Shown one piece after another: positions 35,749-44,770 of a stretch of DNA of 47,962 nt. Every line of letters begins with the position of its first letter. Positions within the stretch are counted from its first letter, which is position 1. Below the pieces are notes generated by a model that did no database searches, was not told where the DNA came from, and saw only the letters and a list, made by a program, of their open reading frames with translations. A program made the position numbers and the translations under genes. Source of the stretch: Deltaproteobacteria bacterium (GTDB lineage: Bacteria; Desulfobacterota; Desulfobaccia; Desulfobaccales; 0-14-0-80-60-11); assembly GCA_016874975.1 (NCBI GenBank), contig VGSQ01000011.1, positions 1 through 47,962 on the forward strand. The letters are read 5' to 3'.

Positions 35749-38357
35749 CAGCCCTCTCCCTCCCCCCGGGGCGGGGCCGGGAGGGGCCAGTTCTTCAGGT
35801 GCAGGTCCCGCTGCGGGAAGGGAATTTCGATGCCGTGCTCCCGGAAGGCCTCGAAAATGGCGCTGTTCAGCTCATGGGTGGCGGGAATGCGGTCAGGGGG
35901 GGCGTGCAGGTGCACCCAAATATTGAAATTCAGGGAGCTGTCGCCGTAGGCCTCGAAAAAGATCTGGGGCGGCGGGTCGTGCAGCACCCGGGGGTTGGCC
36001 CGGCAGACCTCTTCCAGGAGTCTGGTGACCTGCCGCACGTCGCTGCTGTAAGACACCCCCACTTTCAGGGCGAGACGGTTGACGGTCCAGCCGTAATGGG
36101 TCCAGTTGGTGATCTTGTTGGCGATCAGCTCCGAGTTGGGGATGACCAGGACACACCGGTCGGCGGTGACGAAGATGGTGCTGCGCACCCGGATTTCCCG
36201 GACCGTGCCCCATTGGCCGTCCACGATCAGCAGGTCCCCCACCTTGATGGGGCGCTCGAACAGCAGGATCAGACCGCTGATGAAATTGTTGACGATGTTC
36301 TGCAGGCCGAAGCCGATGCCCACCCCCAGGGCCCCGGCCATGAGGGCCAGGTTGGTGAGGGGAAAGCCCAGGATGCTGAGGGCTATGACAATGCCGAAAA
36401 TGAGCACCACGTAATGGAGGGTGGTGGAGACGGTGTACTGGATGCCCGTATCCCAGCCGGTGCGGGGGAAGACCCGCAAGGTGAGGATGCTGCGCACCAG
36501 GCGTGAGCCCCAGAAAGTAAGATACAGGGTCAGAAAGGCGAAAATCAGATAGAGAGGGGTGATGGTCAGGGTGCCCAGGGTGGGGCCCCGATTGAGCCAG
36601 GACAAGGTGTGGAGCACGGTTTCACCGCCGATGCCCCAGATTTTCATCGTAAAAGCCAGGAGAATCAGGGTGGCGACGGCCATGGCCAGCCGGGAGGCCA
36701 CCTGGTGGAGGCGAAAGAGCGCCTCCTCCTGTTCGGGGAACAACCGCCCGGCCCAGCCTTTTTGGGGATGGATGGCCAGATGCAGAAGGTGGTCGGCTCC
36801 CAGCCAGAGGAGCCAGGCCAGCAGGAAGGCGATGCCGGTGGCCGCCGTGGCCTGGGCCAGGTAAAAGGCCAGGTTGTGGAAGCCCAACAGGTCGGACAGC
36901 AGCACGGTCCCCAACAACAGCAGCACCATGGCCCGCAGCAGACGCATCAGGTTGACGTTGCGCAGCCAGCGGGGACCGGGCAACTCCGGCAGCAGCCGGC
37001 TCAGATGGCGGCTCCGGAGCAGCCACAGGGCCCACACCAAAAGCCCCAGGCCGAAAAAGTGGCGCACCATCTGGCGCCCGGTGGCGGGAAAATCCACCAG
37101 CGAGATGACGGCCAGGAGCCAGAGGCCGAAGCAGAGGTAAGCCAGAAAGAACCACAGCGAGCGGCGGTAATAGCGGGCGGTGCGGTCTTCCAGGGCCAGG
37201 AGGCCGCCCGCCCGGGCGCCGGCGAAAATGCGCCGCGCCAGACGGGTCGTCAGGCGCCAGAGGGCGAAGGCGGCCAGGAAATACAGGGGGATGCGGGCCA
37301 AAAGATGGTCCATGACCCCCAGGGTCCAGCAGGCCAGGGCCGCCCAGAACCAGAGGGTGAGGGCCGTCAGGCTGTGCCAGCAGACATGGGCCAGGCTGAA
37401 TAAGATGCGGGCGCTCTGACCTTCGGCCTGACTCTCCCAGGAATGGAGGGCCGGCTCCACCTGGGCGTTGAGGCGCCGCATGGCCCCGAAGAGAAACAAC
37501 AGGAGCGCCAGCAGCACCAGGACCTGGGCCAGGTGGAGCTGGAGAAAAGCGGCCAGGCGGCCGGAAGCCACCAGGTCCGTACCTTCCCGCCACGCCCGGC
37601 CGGGCAGGGTGACCAGCGTCTGAAGCAGACCCTTTATCTGTTCCCAGGAGGAGCTCGCGGTCCGGCGCTTCAGCAGTTCCGCCTTCCAGGTTTCCTCCAC
37701 ATGCTTTTTCAGGTCCTCCTGCACGTCCAGGAGAAACAGACGCCGGTCCTTCAACCCGGCCAGCCGTTTCTCCTGGGTGGCCAGAAATTTTCCCGCTTCG
37801 TCCCGGTAAGCGTTGCCCAATTGCTGAAAACGCTGGAAGGCCTGGAGCAGTTGCCGGGAACGGGCCACGGGGTGCCGGCTGGCTCGCAGGCGCTCCATTT
37901 CCCCTTTGAGGGTGGCTTGGGAAGCCTCCCGGGCGGCCAGGTTCTTCCGGAAGGCCTCCATTTCTGCGGTCAGCTCATCGACCAGGCCGCCCAACTTCTT
38001 GGCCTCCCCGGAGTACTTCGCCAGAGCTCCTTCGGCTTCCGGGACGTTGAGGGTCTTCACCGCCATGGCCGCCTTCAGGGCGGCGACCTCCCCTTTAAGC
38101 CCTTGAAAATCCTTTTCGGCCTGGGCCGCAGCCCCCTGGGCGGCGGCGTTCTTGGCCTTGAGCGCCGTTAATTCCTTTTCCAGAGCCTCGGCCCCTTCGG
38201 CGAACAGACGGGGCAGGGCTTCGGGAGTGGCGGCAGGGGCCTCCAGTTTCTCCGGGGGTTCGGGTTTTGCCTGCGCGAAGGCGACGGCGGCAGTTCCCAG
38301 AAGAGCAAACACCAGCAAAACCGCCCACCAGACGCGACTCAGCCCGGTAAACGTCAT
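35748..38357 (-). CDS. MscS-family mechanosensitive ion channel, long periplasmic type
   Basis: The protein is 869 residues. It has a signal peptide (AVLLVFALLGTAAVAFAQA), a long periplasmic coiled-coil region (about 45-290), and about eleven transmembrane helices. It ends in the MscS core, with the pore-lining helix region ALGVGIGFGLQNIVNNFISG and LLFERPIKVGDLLIVDGQWG (about 680-730), then the cytoplasmic vestibule. Such large MscK/YbdG-like channels release ions and small solutes when membrane tension rises. AAGGAGGATTC precedes ATG 38357, which I take as the true start. Gene order places it first in a two-gene minus-strand unit with the sugar kinase, suggesting co-regulated envelope maintenance. 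Confidence 0.88.
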   Translation of the reverse strand: MTFTGLSRVWWAVLLVFALLGTAAVAFAQAKPEPPEKLEAPAATPEALPRLFAEGAEALEKELTALKAKNAAAQGAAAQAEKDFQGLKGEVAALKAAMAVKTLNVPEAEGALAKYSGEAKKLGGLVDELTAEMEAFRKNLAAREASQATLKGEMERLRASRHPVARSRQLLQAFQRFQQLGNAYRDEAGKFLATQEKRLAGLKDRRLFLLDVQEDLKKHVEETWKAELLKRRTASSSWEQIKGLLQTLVTLPGRAWREGTDLVASGRLAAFLQLHLAQVLVLLALLLFLFGAMRRLNAQVEPALHSWESQAEGQSARILFSLAHVCWHSLTALTLWFWAALACWTLGVMDHLLARIPLYFLAAFALWRLTTRLARRIFAGARAGGLLALEDRTARYYRRSLWFFLAYLCFGLWLLAVISLVDFPATGRQMVRHFFGLGLLVWALWLLRSRHLSRLLPELPGPRWLRNVNLMRLLRAMVLLLLGTVLLSDLLGFHNLAFYLAQATAATGIAFLLAWLLWLGADHLLHLAIHPQKGWAGRLFPEQEEALFRLHQVASRLAMAVATLILLAFTMKIWGIGGETVLHTLSWLNRGPTLGTLTITPLYLIFAFLTLYLTFWGSRLVRSILTLRVFPRTGWDTGIQYTVSTTLHYVVLIFGIVIALSILGFPLTNLALMAGALGVGIGFGLQNIVNNFISGLILLFERPIKVGDLLIVDGQWGTVREIRVRSTIFVTADRCVLVIPNSELIANKITNWTHYGWTVNRLALKVGVSYSSDVRQVTRLLEEVCRANPRVLHDPPPQIFFEAYGDSSLNFNIWVHLHAPPDRIPATHELNSAIFEAFREHGIEIPFPQRDLHLKNWPLPAPPRGEGEG

Positions 38358-38549
38358 GAATCCTCCTTCCTTGAGAGCTCTTCCACTGATACTATGCGGC
38401 GCGCCAAGCCTTGTCAACCGGGACCGGCCGGCCGCGGCCCCGGCCCCGGCCCTGGAAGCGGCATCAGGGGTGGTTCCCGGGTTCTCGCGACTTTTCCCCC
38501 CCGCGCAGGGTTGACGGGGAGGGCGGGTAGGGATACCTTTGCACACAAT

Positions 38550-40274
38550 ATGGACCGGATCCTGCGCATCTTTCGCTTCGGGCAGCCGCTGCGACCCCAG
38601 GTCACCTGGGGCGACGTCGTCGTCCTGCTGGGCCTGGCGGCCTTCATCTATGGCGCGGTGCGACTGGGCATGGACGCCCCCGCGGTGGTCCAGGGACCGG
38701 AGATCAACCTTGCCCCCGGCTTCCTGCCCCACTATGCCGGCCTTTCCCTGGGGCGCATGTTCGCGGCTTATCTGCTGTCCATCCTGTTCTCCCTGGTGTT
38801 CGGCTATGTGGCCTCCCGGAGCGCCGGCGCGGAGCGCATTCTCATCCCCCTGTTCGACGTGCTGCAAAGCATCCCCATCCTGTCGTTCCTGCCGGTGGCG
38901 CTCCTGACCTTTTCCGCCATCCTGCCCCTGGGCGTGGCCGTGGAGCTTTCCTCCATCGTCCTCATCTTCACCAGTCAGGCCTGGAATCTGGCCTTCGCCT
39001 GGTACCAGTCGCTCACCACCATTCCCCGGACTCTCCAGCGGGCCAGCGTGATGCTCCGCTTTAATGCCTGGCTCCGCTTTAAGACCCTGGAGTTGCCCTT
39101 CGCCGGGGTCAGTCTCATCTGGAACAGCATGGCCAGTTGGGCCGGGGGCTGGTTTTTCCTCATGGCCGCGGAGATCTTCAGCGCCGGAGAGCGCAATTTC
39201 CGGCTGCCGGGACTGGGGGCCTACCTCCAGGAGGCGGCCAACCAGGGGGACCTGAGGGCCATCGCCTACGGTCTGACCGCCCTCATCCTCATCATCGTCA
39301 TCCTGGACCAACTGGTCTGGCGCCCCCTTATCGCCTGGTCCAACCGCTTCACCATGCAGATGGTGTCCAGCGACGATCCGCCCACCTCCTGGTTCTACAA
39401 CGTCCTTAGGAATGCGGCCTCGGTGCAGTTTGTGCACCGCGCCCTGCATCGCCCCCTGATGGAGCGGCTGGACGCCTGGCTCATCCGGGTCCTGCCGGCG
39501 CGCGGCGCCATCGGGGGCCCGCCCCGCTCCCGCGCCTGGCTCCGCGTCGGCCTGGGCTTCGCCATCCTGGCCGTCATCCTGGGCGGGGTCTATCTCTGCG
39601 GGCGGATGCTCCTGGGCGTCTCCCTCACCCAGTGGGGGCAGATCGCCGTGGGTCTGGGCATGACCCTGCTGCGGGTGCTGGCCTCCCTGGCTATCGCCCT
39701 GGGTTGGACCATCCCCGCGGGGGTGCTCATCGGCACCAGTCCGCGGCTGTCCGCCTGGCTCCAGCCCCTGGCTCAGATCGCCGCCTCCATTCCGGCCACG
39801 GCTCTGTTCCCCATTCTGTTGCTGCTGGTGGTCAACCTGCCCGGCGGGCTGAACCTGGCCGCGGTGCTCCTCATGCTCCTGGGCACCCAGTGGTATCTGC
39901 TGTTCAATATCATCGCCGGGGCCAGCGCCATCCCCCGGGACTTGCAATCCATCGCCTCCCTGTTACAATTGAGGCGCTGGGAACGCTGGCGGGTCCTCAT
40001 CCTCCCCGCCATCTTCCCCTATACGGTCACCGGCGCCCTGGCGGCCAGCGGCGGGGCCTGGAACGCCAGCGTGGTGGCCGAATACACCCAATTCGGCGGC
40101 CGCACCCTGCAGACCACCGGGGTGGGGGCCCTCATCGCCGAAGCCACCGCCCAGGGGGATTATCCCCTGCTCCTGGCCGCCACCCTGAGTCTGATCCTCA
40201 CCGTCATCATCATCAACCGACTGGTCTGGCGCCGGCTCTACCGCCTGGCGGAAGAACGCTACCGTTTGGATTGA
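38550..40274 (+). CDS. ABC transporter permease with two fused membrane domains (NitT/TauT type)
   Basis: The protein is 574 residues with two binding-protein-dependent permease domains in tandem (about 60-260 and 340-565), each with several transmembrane helices and an EAA-like loop. In the first half the LQRASVMLRFNAWLRF segment and in the second the QSIASLLQLRRWERWRV segment contact the ATPase. So one polypeptide supplies what is usually a homodimer. I chose ATG 38550 because the protein sequence upstream has no coding character. The ATPase gene starts four bases after the stop. No substrate-binding protein gene is near, and candidates from the family include nitrate, sulfonate, bicarbonate and taurine, so the substrate is unknown. 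Confidence 0.9.
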   Translation: MDRILRIFRFGQPLRPQVTWGDVVVLLGLAAFIYGAVRLGMDAPAVVQGPEINLAPGFLPHYAGLSLGRMFAAYLLSILFSLVFGYVASRSAGAERILIPLFDVLQSIPILSFLPVALLTFSAILPLGVAVELSSIVLIFTSQAWNLAFAWYQSLTTIPRTLQRASVMLRFNAWLRFKTLELPFAGVSLIWNSMASWAGGWFFLMAAEIFSAGERNFRLPGLGAYLQEAANQGDLRAIAYGLTALILIIVILDQLVWRPLIAWSNRFTMQMVSSDDPPTSWFYNVLRNAASVQFVHRALHRPLMERLDAWLIRVLPARGAIGGPPRSRAWLRVGLGFAILAVILGGVYLCGRMLLGVSLTQWGQIAVGLGMTLLRVLASLAIALGWTIPAGVLIGTSPRLSAWLQPLAQIAASIPATALFPILLLLVVNLPGGLNLAAVLLMLLGTQWYLLFNIIAGASAIPRDLQSIASLLQLRRWERWRVLILPAIFPYTVTGALAASGGAWNASVVAEYTQFGGRTLQTTGVGALIAEATAQGDYPLLLAATLSLILTVIIINRLVWRRLYRLAEERYRLD

Positions 40275-40278
40275 CCCC

Positions 40279-41577
40279 ATGGCTACCGACGGTTATCTGC
40301 TGGAACTACGACATATCAGCCAGGTTTACGGCAGCGGCGAACAGAAATTCACGGCCATCCGGGACGTCGATCTGGCCCTCAAGGACGGGGAATTCGCCGC
40401 CCTCATCGGCCCCACCGGCTGCGGCAAGAGCACCCTGCTGCGCATCATCACCGGGCTGCAGACTCCCACCAGCGGCCAGGTGCTCTATCGGGGCAAGCCT
40501 CTGGTGGGGGTCAATCCCCACGCCACCATCGTCTTCCAGACCTTCGCCCTGTTTCCCTGGCTCACCGTCCTGGAAAACGTGGAGGTGGCCCTCAAGGCCC
40601 GGTCCGTGCCCCCCAAGCTCAGGGTCAGCCGGGCTCTGGACCTCCTGGACCGGGTGGGCCTGGACGGCTTCGAAACGGCCTACCCCCGGGAGCTCTCGGG
40701 GGGCATGCTCCAGAAGGTGGGCTTCGCCCGGGCCATGGCGGTGGAGCCGGAACTCCTCTGTCTGGACGAGCCTTTCTCCTCCCTGGACGTGCTCAGCGCC
40801 GAGTCTCTCAAGGGCGAACTGCTGGAGCTCTGGACCACCGGCCACATCCCCACCCGGGCCATCCTCATGGCCACCCACAACATCGAGGAGGCCGTGTTCC
40901 TGGCGGACCGCATCATCGTCATGGACAAGGACCCGGGCCGGGTGATCATGAACCTCAAGGTGGACCTGGCCCACCCCCGCAACCGGAAAGACCACCATTT
41001 TCTAGAAGTGGTGGACCGGGTCTACATGGTCCTGGCCGGACAGACTCTGCCGGAGCACCTGGAGCTGGGCACCGCCCCCGGCGAGCCCGGCCGCACCCGG
41101 GCCCTGCCCCACATCAACATCGACGACCTGACCGGTCTTTTGGAGTACCTGGACACCATCCCCAACCATCGGGCCGACATTTACGCCCTGGCCTCGGAAC
41201 TGCAGATCAACAGCGATGAACTGCTGCGGCTCATCGAAGCCGCGGAGCTGCTGGGCTTCGTCAACGTGGCCCACGGCGACATCACCCTGAACCCCCTGGG
41301 CGAGACCTTCTCCGAGGCCAGCATCCGTTCCCGCAAGGAAATCTTCGCCACCCGCATCCGGCGGCTGCCCATTTTCAAATGGCTGCTCAACCTGCTGCGC
41401 TCCTCCGGCCGCAAACAATTGGAATGGGACGTGGTGCAGACCGCCCTGGGGCTGGAATTCCACGAGGAGGAGGCCCAACGCCAACTGGATACGGCCATCG
41501 ACTGGGGCCGCTACGCCGAAATCCTGGCCTATGACGACTCCAGCGAAATTCTTTACCTGGAGCCCGGCGGCAATTGA
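40279..41577 (+). CDS. ABC transporter ATPase with C-terminal AAA-associated domain
   Basis: The protein is 432 residues. The ATPase domain (1-260) has Walker A GPTGCGKST (44-52), signature LSGGM (139-143), Walker B LLCLDEP (159-165) and the ATHN switch histidine. The group is NitT/TauT/SsuB-like. Residues about 280-432 form the so-called AAA-associated C-terminal domain (HINIDDLTGLLEYL start), which is found with the fused-permease version of this transporter. It probably acts as a regulatory or sensor part. The gene sits four bases after the permease and forms an ABC pair with it. The domain order and absence of a binding protein match a recurrent gene set, but substrate remains unknown. 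Confidence 0.9.
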   Translation: MATDGYLLELRHISQVYGSGEQKFTAIRDVDLALKDGEFAALIGPTGCGKSTLLRIITGLQTPTSGQVLYRGKPLVGVNPHATIVFQTFALFPWLTVLENVEVALKARSVPPKLRVSRALDLLDRVGLDGFETAYPRELSGGMLQKVGFARAMAVEPELLCLDEPFSSLDVLSAESLKGELLELWTTGHIPTRAILMATHNIEEAVFLADRIIVMDKDPGRVIMNLKVDLAHPRNRKDHHFLEVVDRVYMVLAGQTLPEHLELGTAPGEPGRTRALPHINIDDLTGLLEYLDTIPNHRADIYALASELQINSDELLRLIEAAELLGFVNVAHGDITLNPLGETFSEASIRSRKEIFATRIRRLPIFKWLLNLLRSSGRKQLEWDVVQTALGLEFHEEEAQRQLDTAIDWGRYAEILAYDDSSEILYLEPGGN

Positions 41578-41600
41578 GGGGGCCAACGTCCTGGGACCGC

Positions 41601-41617
41601 CCCGGAAACGTTCCGGG
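41601..41617 (+). terminator. Short hairpin after the ABC operon
   Basis: CCCGGAA / TTCCGGG forms a perfect 7-bp stem with loop ACG, 24 bases after the ATPase stop. There is no T-tract, so it is either a weak terminator or an mRNA-stability hairpin. Confidence 0.35.
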
Positions 41618-41721
41618 CCCGGACAGGGACCCCCCCGAAGCTGAAATTCCTGCTATCGGAGCGGCCTTGAAACCCGCCCCGACAAAATGCTGTTTTATAC
41701 TGCACCGGAGGGCATATCGTC

Positions 41722-42636
41722 ATGAAGGTATTTGTCACCGGCGGCACCGGCTTTGTGGGCACGTTCCTCTGCCGGGAACTGGCCCTCCAGGGTCATGACG
41801 TCACCATCCTCACCCGGAAGCAGACGCCCCCCACACCCATTCACACCCGCATCGGCTTTGTGACCGGCGACCCCACCGTCCAGGGGCCCTGGATGGCGGC
41901 CGTGGGGGAGCACGATTGGGTCATCAACCTGGCCGGGGCGTCCATCTTTTCCTATTGGACGGAGAAGAAAAAGCAGGAGATCTACGACAGCCGCATCCTC
42001 ACCACCCGCAACCTGGTGGCCGCTCTGGCCCGGGGGGAACGGCCCCGGCTCTTCTGCAGCACCTCGGCGCCGGGGTTTTACGGCGACCGGGGGGAGGAGG
42101 AACTCACCGAAGCCTCGCCGCCGGGGACCGACTTCCTGGCCCGTCTGGCCCAGGACTGGGAGGCCGAAGCCCTCAAGGCGCAGGAACTGGGCCTGAGGGT
42201 GGCGGTCACCCGCTTCGGCGTGGTCCTGGGGCCGGGCGGCGGCATCCTGGAAAAGCTGACGCCCCTCTTCCGCGCCTTTGTGGGGGGGCCGGCGGGCTCC
42301 GGGCAGCAGTGGTTCTCCTGGATTCACCAGATGGACCTGGTGGGGGCCTTCCTGTTTCTCCTGAAAAACCAGGAACTCAGCGGCCCGGTGAACTTCACCG
42401 CCCCCCACCCGGTGCGCAACCGGGACCTGGCCAAGGCCCTGGGCCGGGCGCTTAACCGGCCCGCCTGGCTTCCCGCGCCGCAATTCATGATGCGGCTGGT
42501 CATGGGCGAACTGGCCGACGTGGTACTCACCGGCCAGAAGGTGCTGCCCGCCAAACTGACGGCCGCCGGCTTCCAGTTCCTCTTTCCCACCATCGACCTG
42601 GCCCTGGGCCACATCCTGGGGGAGAAGGGGAAGTAG
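41722..42636 (+). CDS. TIGR01777-family epimerase/SDR (YfcH-like)
   Basis: This is a 304-residue extended short-chain dehydrogenase-like protein of the TIGR01777 (YfcH/SulA-like) group. It binds NAD(P) at GGTGFVG (7-13) and continues with WVINLAGASIF, typical of the family, then the FCSTSAPGFYGDRG region and an IHQMDLVGAFLFLL segment. The C-terminal part is the DUF1731-like domain (about 250-300). Cytoplasmic. The reaction is not known, and the homologues are described as nucleoside-diphosphate-sugar epimerases only by similarity. GGAGG lies 11 bases before ATG 41722. It converges with the minus-strand unknown gene, and a strong hairpin lies between their ends. Confidence 0.88.
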   Translation: MKVFVTGGTGFVGTFLCRELALQGHDVTILTRKQTPPTPIHTRIGFVTGDPTVQGPWMAAVGEHDWVINLAGASIFSYWTEKKKQEIYDSRILTTRNLVAALARGERPRLFCSTSAPGFYGDRGEEELTEASPPGTDFLARLAQDWEAEALKAQELGLRVAVTRFGVVLGPGGGILEKLTPLFRAFVGGPAGSGQQWFSWIHQMDLVGAFLFLLKNQELSGPVNFTAPHPVRNRDLAKALGRALNRPAWLPAPQFMMRLVMGELADVVLTGQKVLPAKLTAAGFQFLFPTIDLALGHILGEKGK

Positions 42637-42644
42637 GGCCTAGA

Positions 42645-42670
42645 TGGAGCAGGCGAGGGCGCCTGCTCCA
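42645..42670. terminator. Hairpin between convergent genes
   Basis: A perfect 11-bp stem, TGGAGCAGGCG (42645-42655) and CGCCTGCTCCA (42660-42670) with loop AGGG, lies eight bases past the SDR stop and eight bases past the stop of the convergent minus-strand gene. It has no T-tract, but position and stability suggest two-way termination. Confidence 0.65.
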
Positions 42671-42678
42671 CACCCCCG

Positions 42679-43644
42679 TCAAGCCCGCTGCGCCAAAAAA
42701 TCCGCCACCAGTTGCCGGACCTCGGCAGGGCTGCCGGCGCGCACCAGGGGATAGAGGTGCGCGCAATCCTGGTATCTGAGGCCGCCGCTCAGGCGGAAGG
42801 CCCGGAATTCGTCCTCCAGGTGCGGGGTGGGGTCGCCGGGGGTCGGGGCCAGTTCCTCTTTTTCCAGGAGCTGGATGTGAATCAGGCTGCGGGCCGCCAG
42901 CAGATCGGCCCGTTTTCGGGTCAGCGGCGCGTCGAAGATGTGATGCAGGGTCAACAGGTCCCCGGGGCCCAGGGGACGGGGGAGACCCACGGCCGCCCGG
43001 GACGGCCCGCTCTGGAGGAAAACGGGGCGCAGCCGGGCCGCCCCGCCAAGATGGGCCTTCAACCCTTTCAGCAGAAACAGGTGGATGTAACCGGCTTCGA
43101 CATAGAGGCTCCGGTGCCGCCGGACCAGGGGGGCGAGGGCCGCGGCCCGCAACTCATCCCGCAGGCGCAGCCGGGCCGCGTCCTCCCGGGCAAAGGAGCG
43201 CACCGCGGCCACCACCCGGTCAAATTCGGCCCCGTGGGCGCAGGTGTAGAAGGTCAGGAGGCTGGCGGTGGCGCGGCGTTCGGCGGCGTACACAGGGGCC
43301 AGGTCGGGCCTGAACTCCACCTCCGGCCGGGGCACGCCCTGGGCCAGGAGTTCGTGAATGGTGAGCAGCCGCTCCAGGTACGGCTCCACCTGCAGGACGG
43401 CCCCCCCGTCCCGCTGAAAGCCCCGCAGGGCCTCAAGCTGGCGCAGGCTGAATTCGGGAAACTCCGGGTCCTTGTCTTCCAGATAGGCGTCGGGCGCCAG
43501 ACCTCCGGCCAGCGCCGCCGGGAAGTCCGGCTCCGGGGCCTCCTCCAGGACCATGGCCTCGTGGCGCCGCATCATCTCCAGGACCAGGGGCAGGGTTTCC
43601 AGGCGATGGGAGGCAAAGCCGATGGTGAAAAGGGGTAGGGACAC
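42679..43644 (-). CDS. Uncharacterised protein, possibly TraB/ChaN (Tiki)-like
   Basis: This is a 321-residue protein I do not recognise by family. It begins (GTG start) LFTIGFASHRLETLPLVLEM and has VLEEAPEPDF near residue 32. The early GxxxH and later VLEE about 20 residues on recall the layout of the Tiki/TraB/ChaN/EreA superfamily, but this is weak. No membrane segment or signal peptide is seen; arginine- and leucine-rich helices dominate. The start lies 13 bases after the O-methyltransferase stop on the same strand, so the two are one operon. A role in the same pathway as the methyltransferase is inference. Confidence 0.55.
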   Translation of the reverse strand: MSLPLFTIGFASHRLETLPLVLEMMRRHEAMVLEEAPEPDFPAALAGGLAPDAYLEDKDPEFPEFSLRQLEALRGFQRDGGAVLQVEPYLERLLTIHELLAQGVPRPEVEFRPDLAPVYAAERRATASLLTFYTCAHGAEFDRVVAAVRSFAREDAARLRLRDELRAAALAPLVRRHRSLYVEAGYIHLFLLKGLKAHLGGAARLRPVFLQSGPSRAAVGLPRPLGPGDLLTLHHIFDAPLTRKRADLLAARSLIHIQLLEKEELAPTPGDPTPHLEDEFRAFRLSGGLRYQDCAHLYPLVRAGSPAEVRQLVADFLAQRA

Positions 43645-43657
43645 GGTGGGTCTTGTC

Positions 43658-44662
43658 TTACCCCTTCCGGGCCACCAGCATGCTGGTGGCGGGGCCGGTG
43701 TCCACCTGCACCGGGCCGGACAGGCCCAACTCCTCCAGCCAGGCCGCCGTCTCTCGCCAGGTGTAGGACCGGCCGGCGGGAGTGACGGCCAGCATGTGCA
43801 CCGAAAACAGGGCCGCCTCCACCGGGGTGCAGCCGTCGTCGTTCAGGAAAAAGTCCTGCACGGCCAGACGCCCGCCGGGATTGAGGGCCCGAACCGCTTT
43901 CTCCAGGATGAGCCGGCACTGGGCCTCGTCGTGGCTGTGCAGGATGTGGGAAATCCAGATGAAATCATAGTCCGAGCCGATCCCGTCCTGCAGGAAGTTG
44001 CCGGCCAGAGTGGCGACGCGGTCCTGCAACGCATGGCGGGCGATGTTCTCCCGGGCGATCTCGATGGGGCCGGGAAGATCGAACACCGTGGCCGTCAGGC
44101 CCGGCTCCGCCTGGGCGAAGGTGATGGCGTAGGTGGCGGGGCCGCCGCCCAGGTCCAGCAAACGCCGGACGCCCTTAAGGTCCAGTTTTTCCGCCACCGC
44201 CGGGGCCAGGTCCCGGGCCAGGGCGTGCATGCCCCAGATGAAGTCCCGCATCCAGTCCCCGGACGTCTCGGCATGGCGGTCCAGCCACCTCTCCGGCTCC
44301 TGCTCCCGGGGCGCGCCCTGCACCACCGTCTCCCCCAATTCCGACCACCCCCACCAGGTATGGTGCATATGCCGCAGGATGGCGCCCCGGTACTCCTCCT
44401 TGCCGTGCACCAGGTAGCGGGAGGCGGCCTCGCCGTTGCGGAAGGCGTCCCCTTCCTTGACCAGCACCTCCAGGGCGGCCAGGGCGTTGAGCAGAATGCC
44501 CAGGGCCCGGGGGTCGGCCCCCACCCGGGCGGCAATCTGGGAGGAGGACAGGGGGCTTTCCAGATGGTCGAAGACCCCCAGATCATTGGCCACCAACAGG
44601 ACCTTGGCCGGACGGAAACCCCGGACCAGGTCCATCAGCCCATAAAACGAAGGTTCAGTCAT
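43658..44662 (-). CDS. SAM-dependent O-methyltransferase
   Basis: The protein is 334 residues, with an N-terminal dimerisation winged-helix region (about 10-90) and a C-terminal Rossmann methyltransferase domain of the acetylserotonin O-methyltransferase/COMT-like group. The SAM site is LLDLGGGP (168-175). H239, H242 and H244 (WISHILHSHDE) lie where the catalytic histidine is found in this family. AAAGGAAAG precedes ATG 44662. It is the first gene of a two-gene minus-strand unit with the unknown 321-residue protein. Members methylate hydroxyl groups on phenolics, polyketides and bacteriochlorophyll-type compounds, so the substrate is open. Confidence 0.85.
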   Translation of the reverse strand: MTEPSFYGLMDLVRGFRPAKVLLVANDLGVFDHLESPLSSSQIAARVGADPRALGILLNALAALEVLVKEGDAFRNGEAASRYLVHGKEEYRGAILRHMHHTWWGWSELGETVVQGAPREQEPERWLDRHAETSGDWMRDFIWGMHALARDLAPAVAEKLDLKGVRRLLDLGGGPATYAITFAQAEPGLTATVFDLPGPIEIARENIARHALQDRVATLAGNFLQDGIGSDYDFIWISHILHSHDEAQCRLILEKAVRALNPGGRLAVQDFFLNDDGCTPVEAALFSVHMLAVTPAGRSYTWRETAAWLEELGLSGPVQVDTGPATSMLVARKG

Positions 44663-44684
44663 GGTGCTTTCCTTTGGTGATCTA

Positions 44685-44724
44685 CTTGGAAAAGTTGTTC
44701 CGTAGGGTGCGAACCCCGCACCAT
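44685..44724. repeat. Dispersed repeat copy 1 (GTAGGGTG...CGCACCAT)
   Basis: This stretch shares CTTGGAAAAGTTGTTCCGTA and GGGTGCGAACCCCGCACCAT with the stretch at 47351-47389 (CTTGAAAAGTCCTTCCGTAG and GGTGAGTCTTACGCACCAT). The second half is an imperfect palindrome. A related palindrome is at 11857-11876. It lies upstream of the methyltransferase gene on the minus strand, between genes. Confidence 0.65.
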
Positions 44725-44770
44725 CAGTTTAGGGAGTGGTCTTGCCCTTAACCCAGAACCCAGAACCCAC

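Noticed and set aside
38394-38549. Upstream extension of the ABC permease (52 extra codons).
   Set aside because: The extra sequence is proline/glycine/arginine-rich without coding character and lies in the divergent promoter region.
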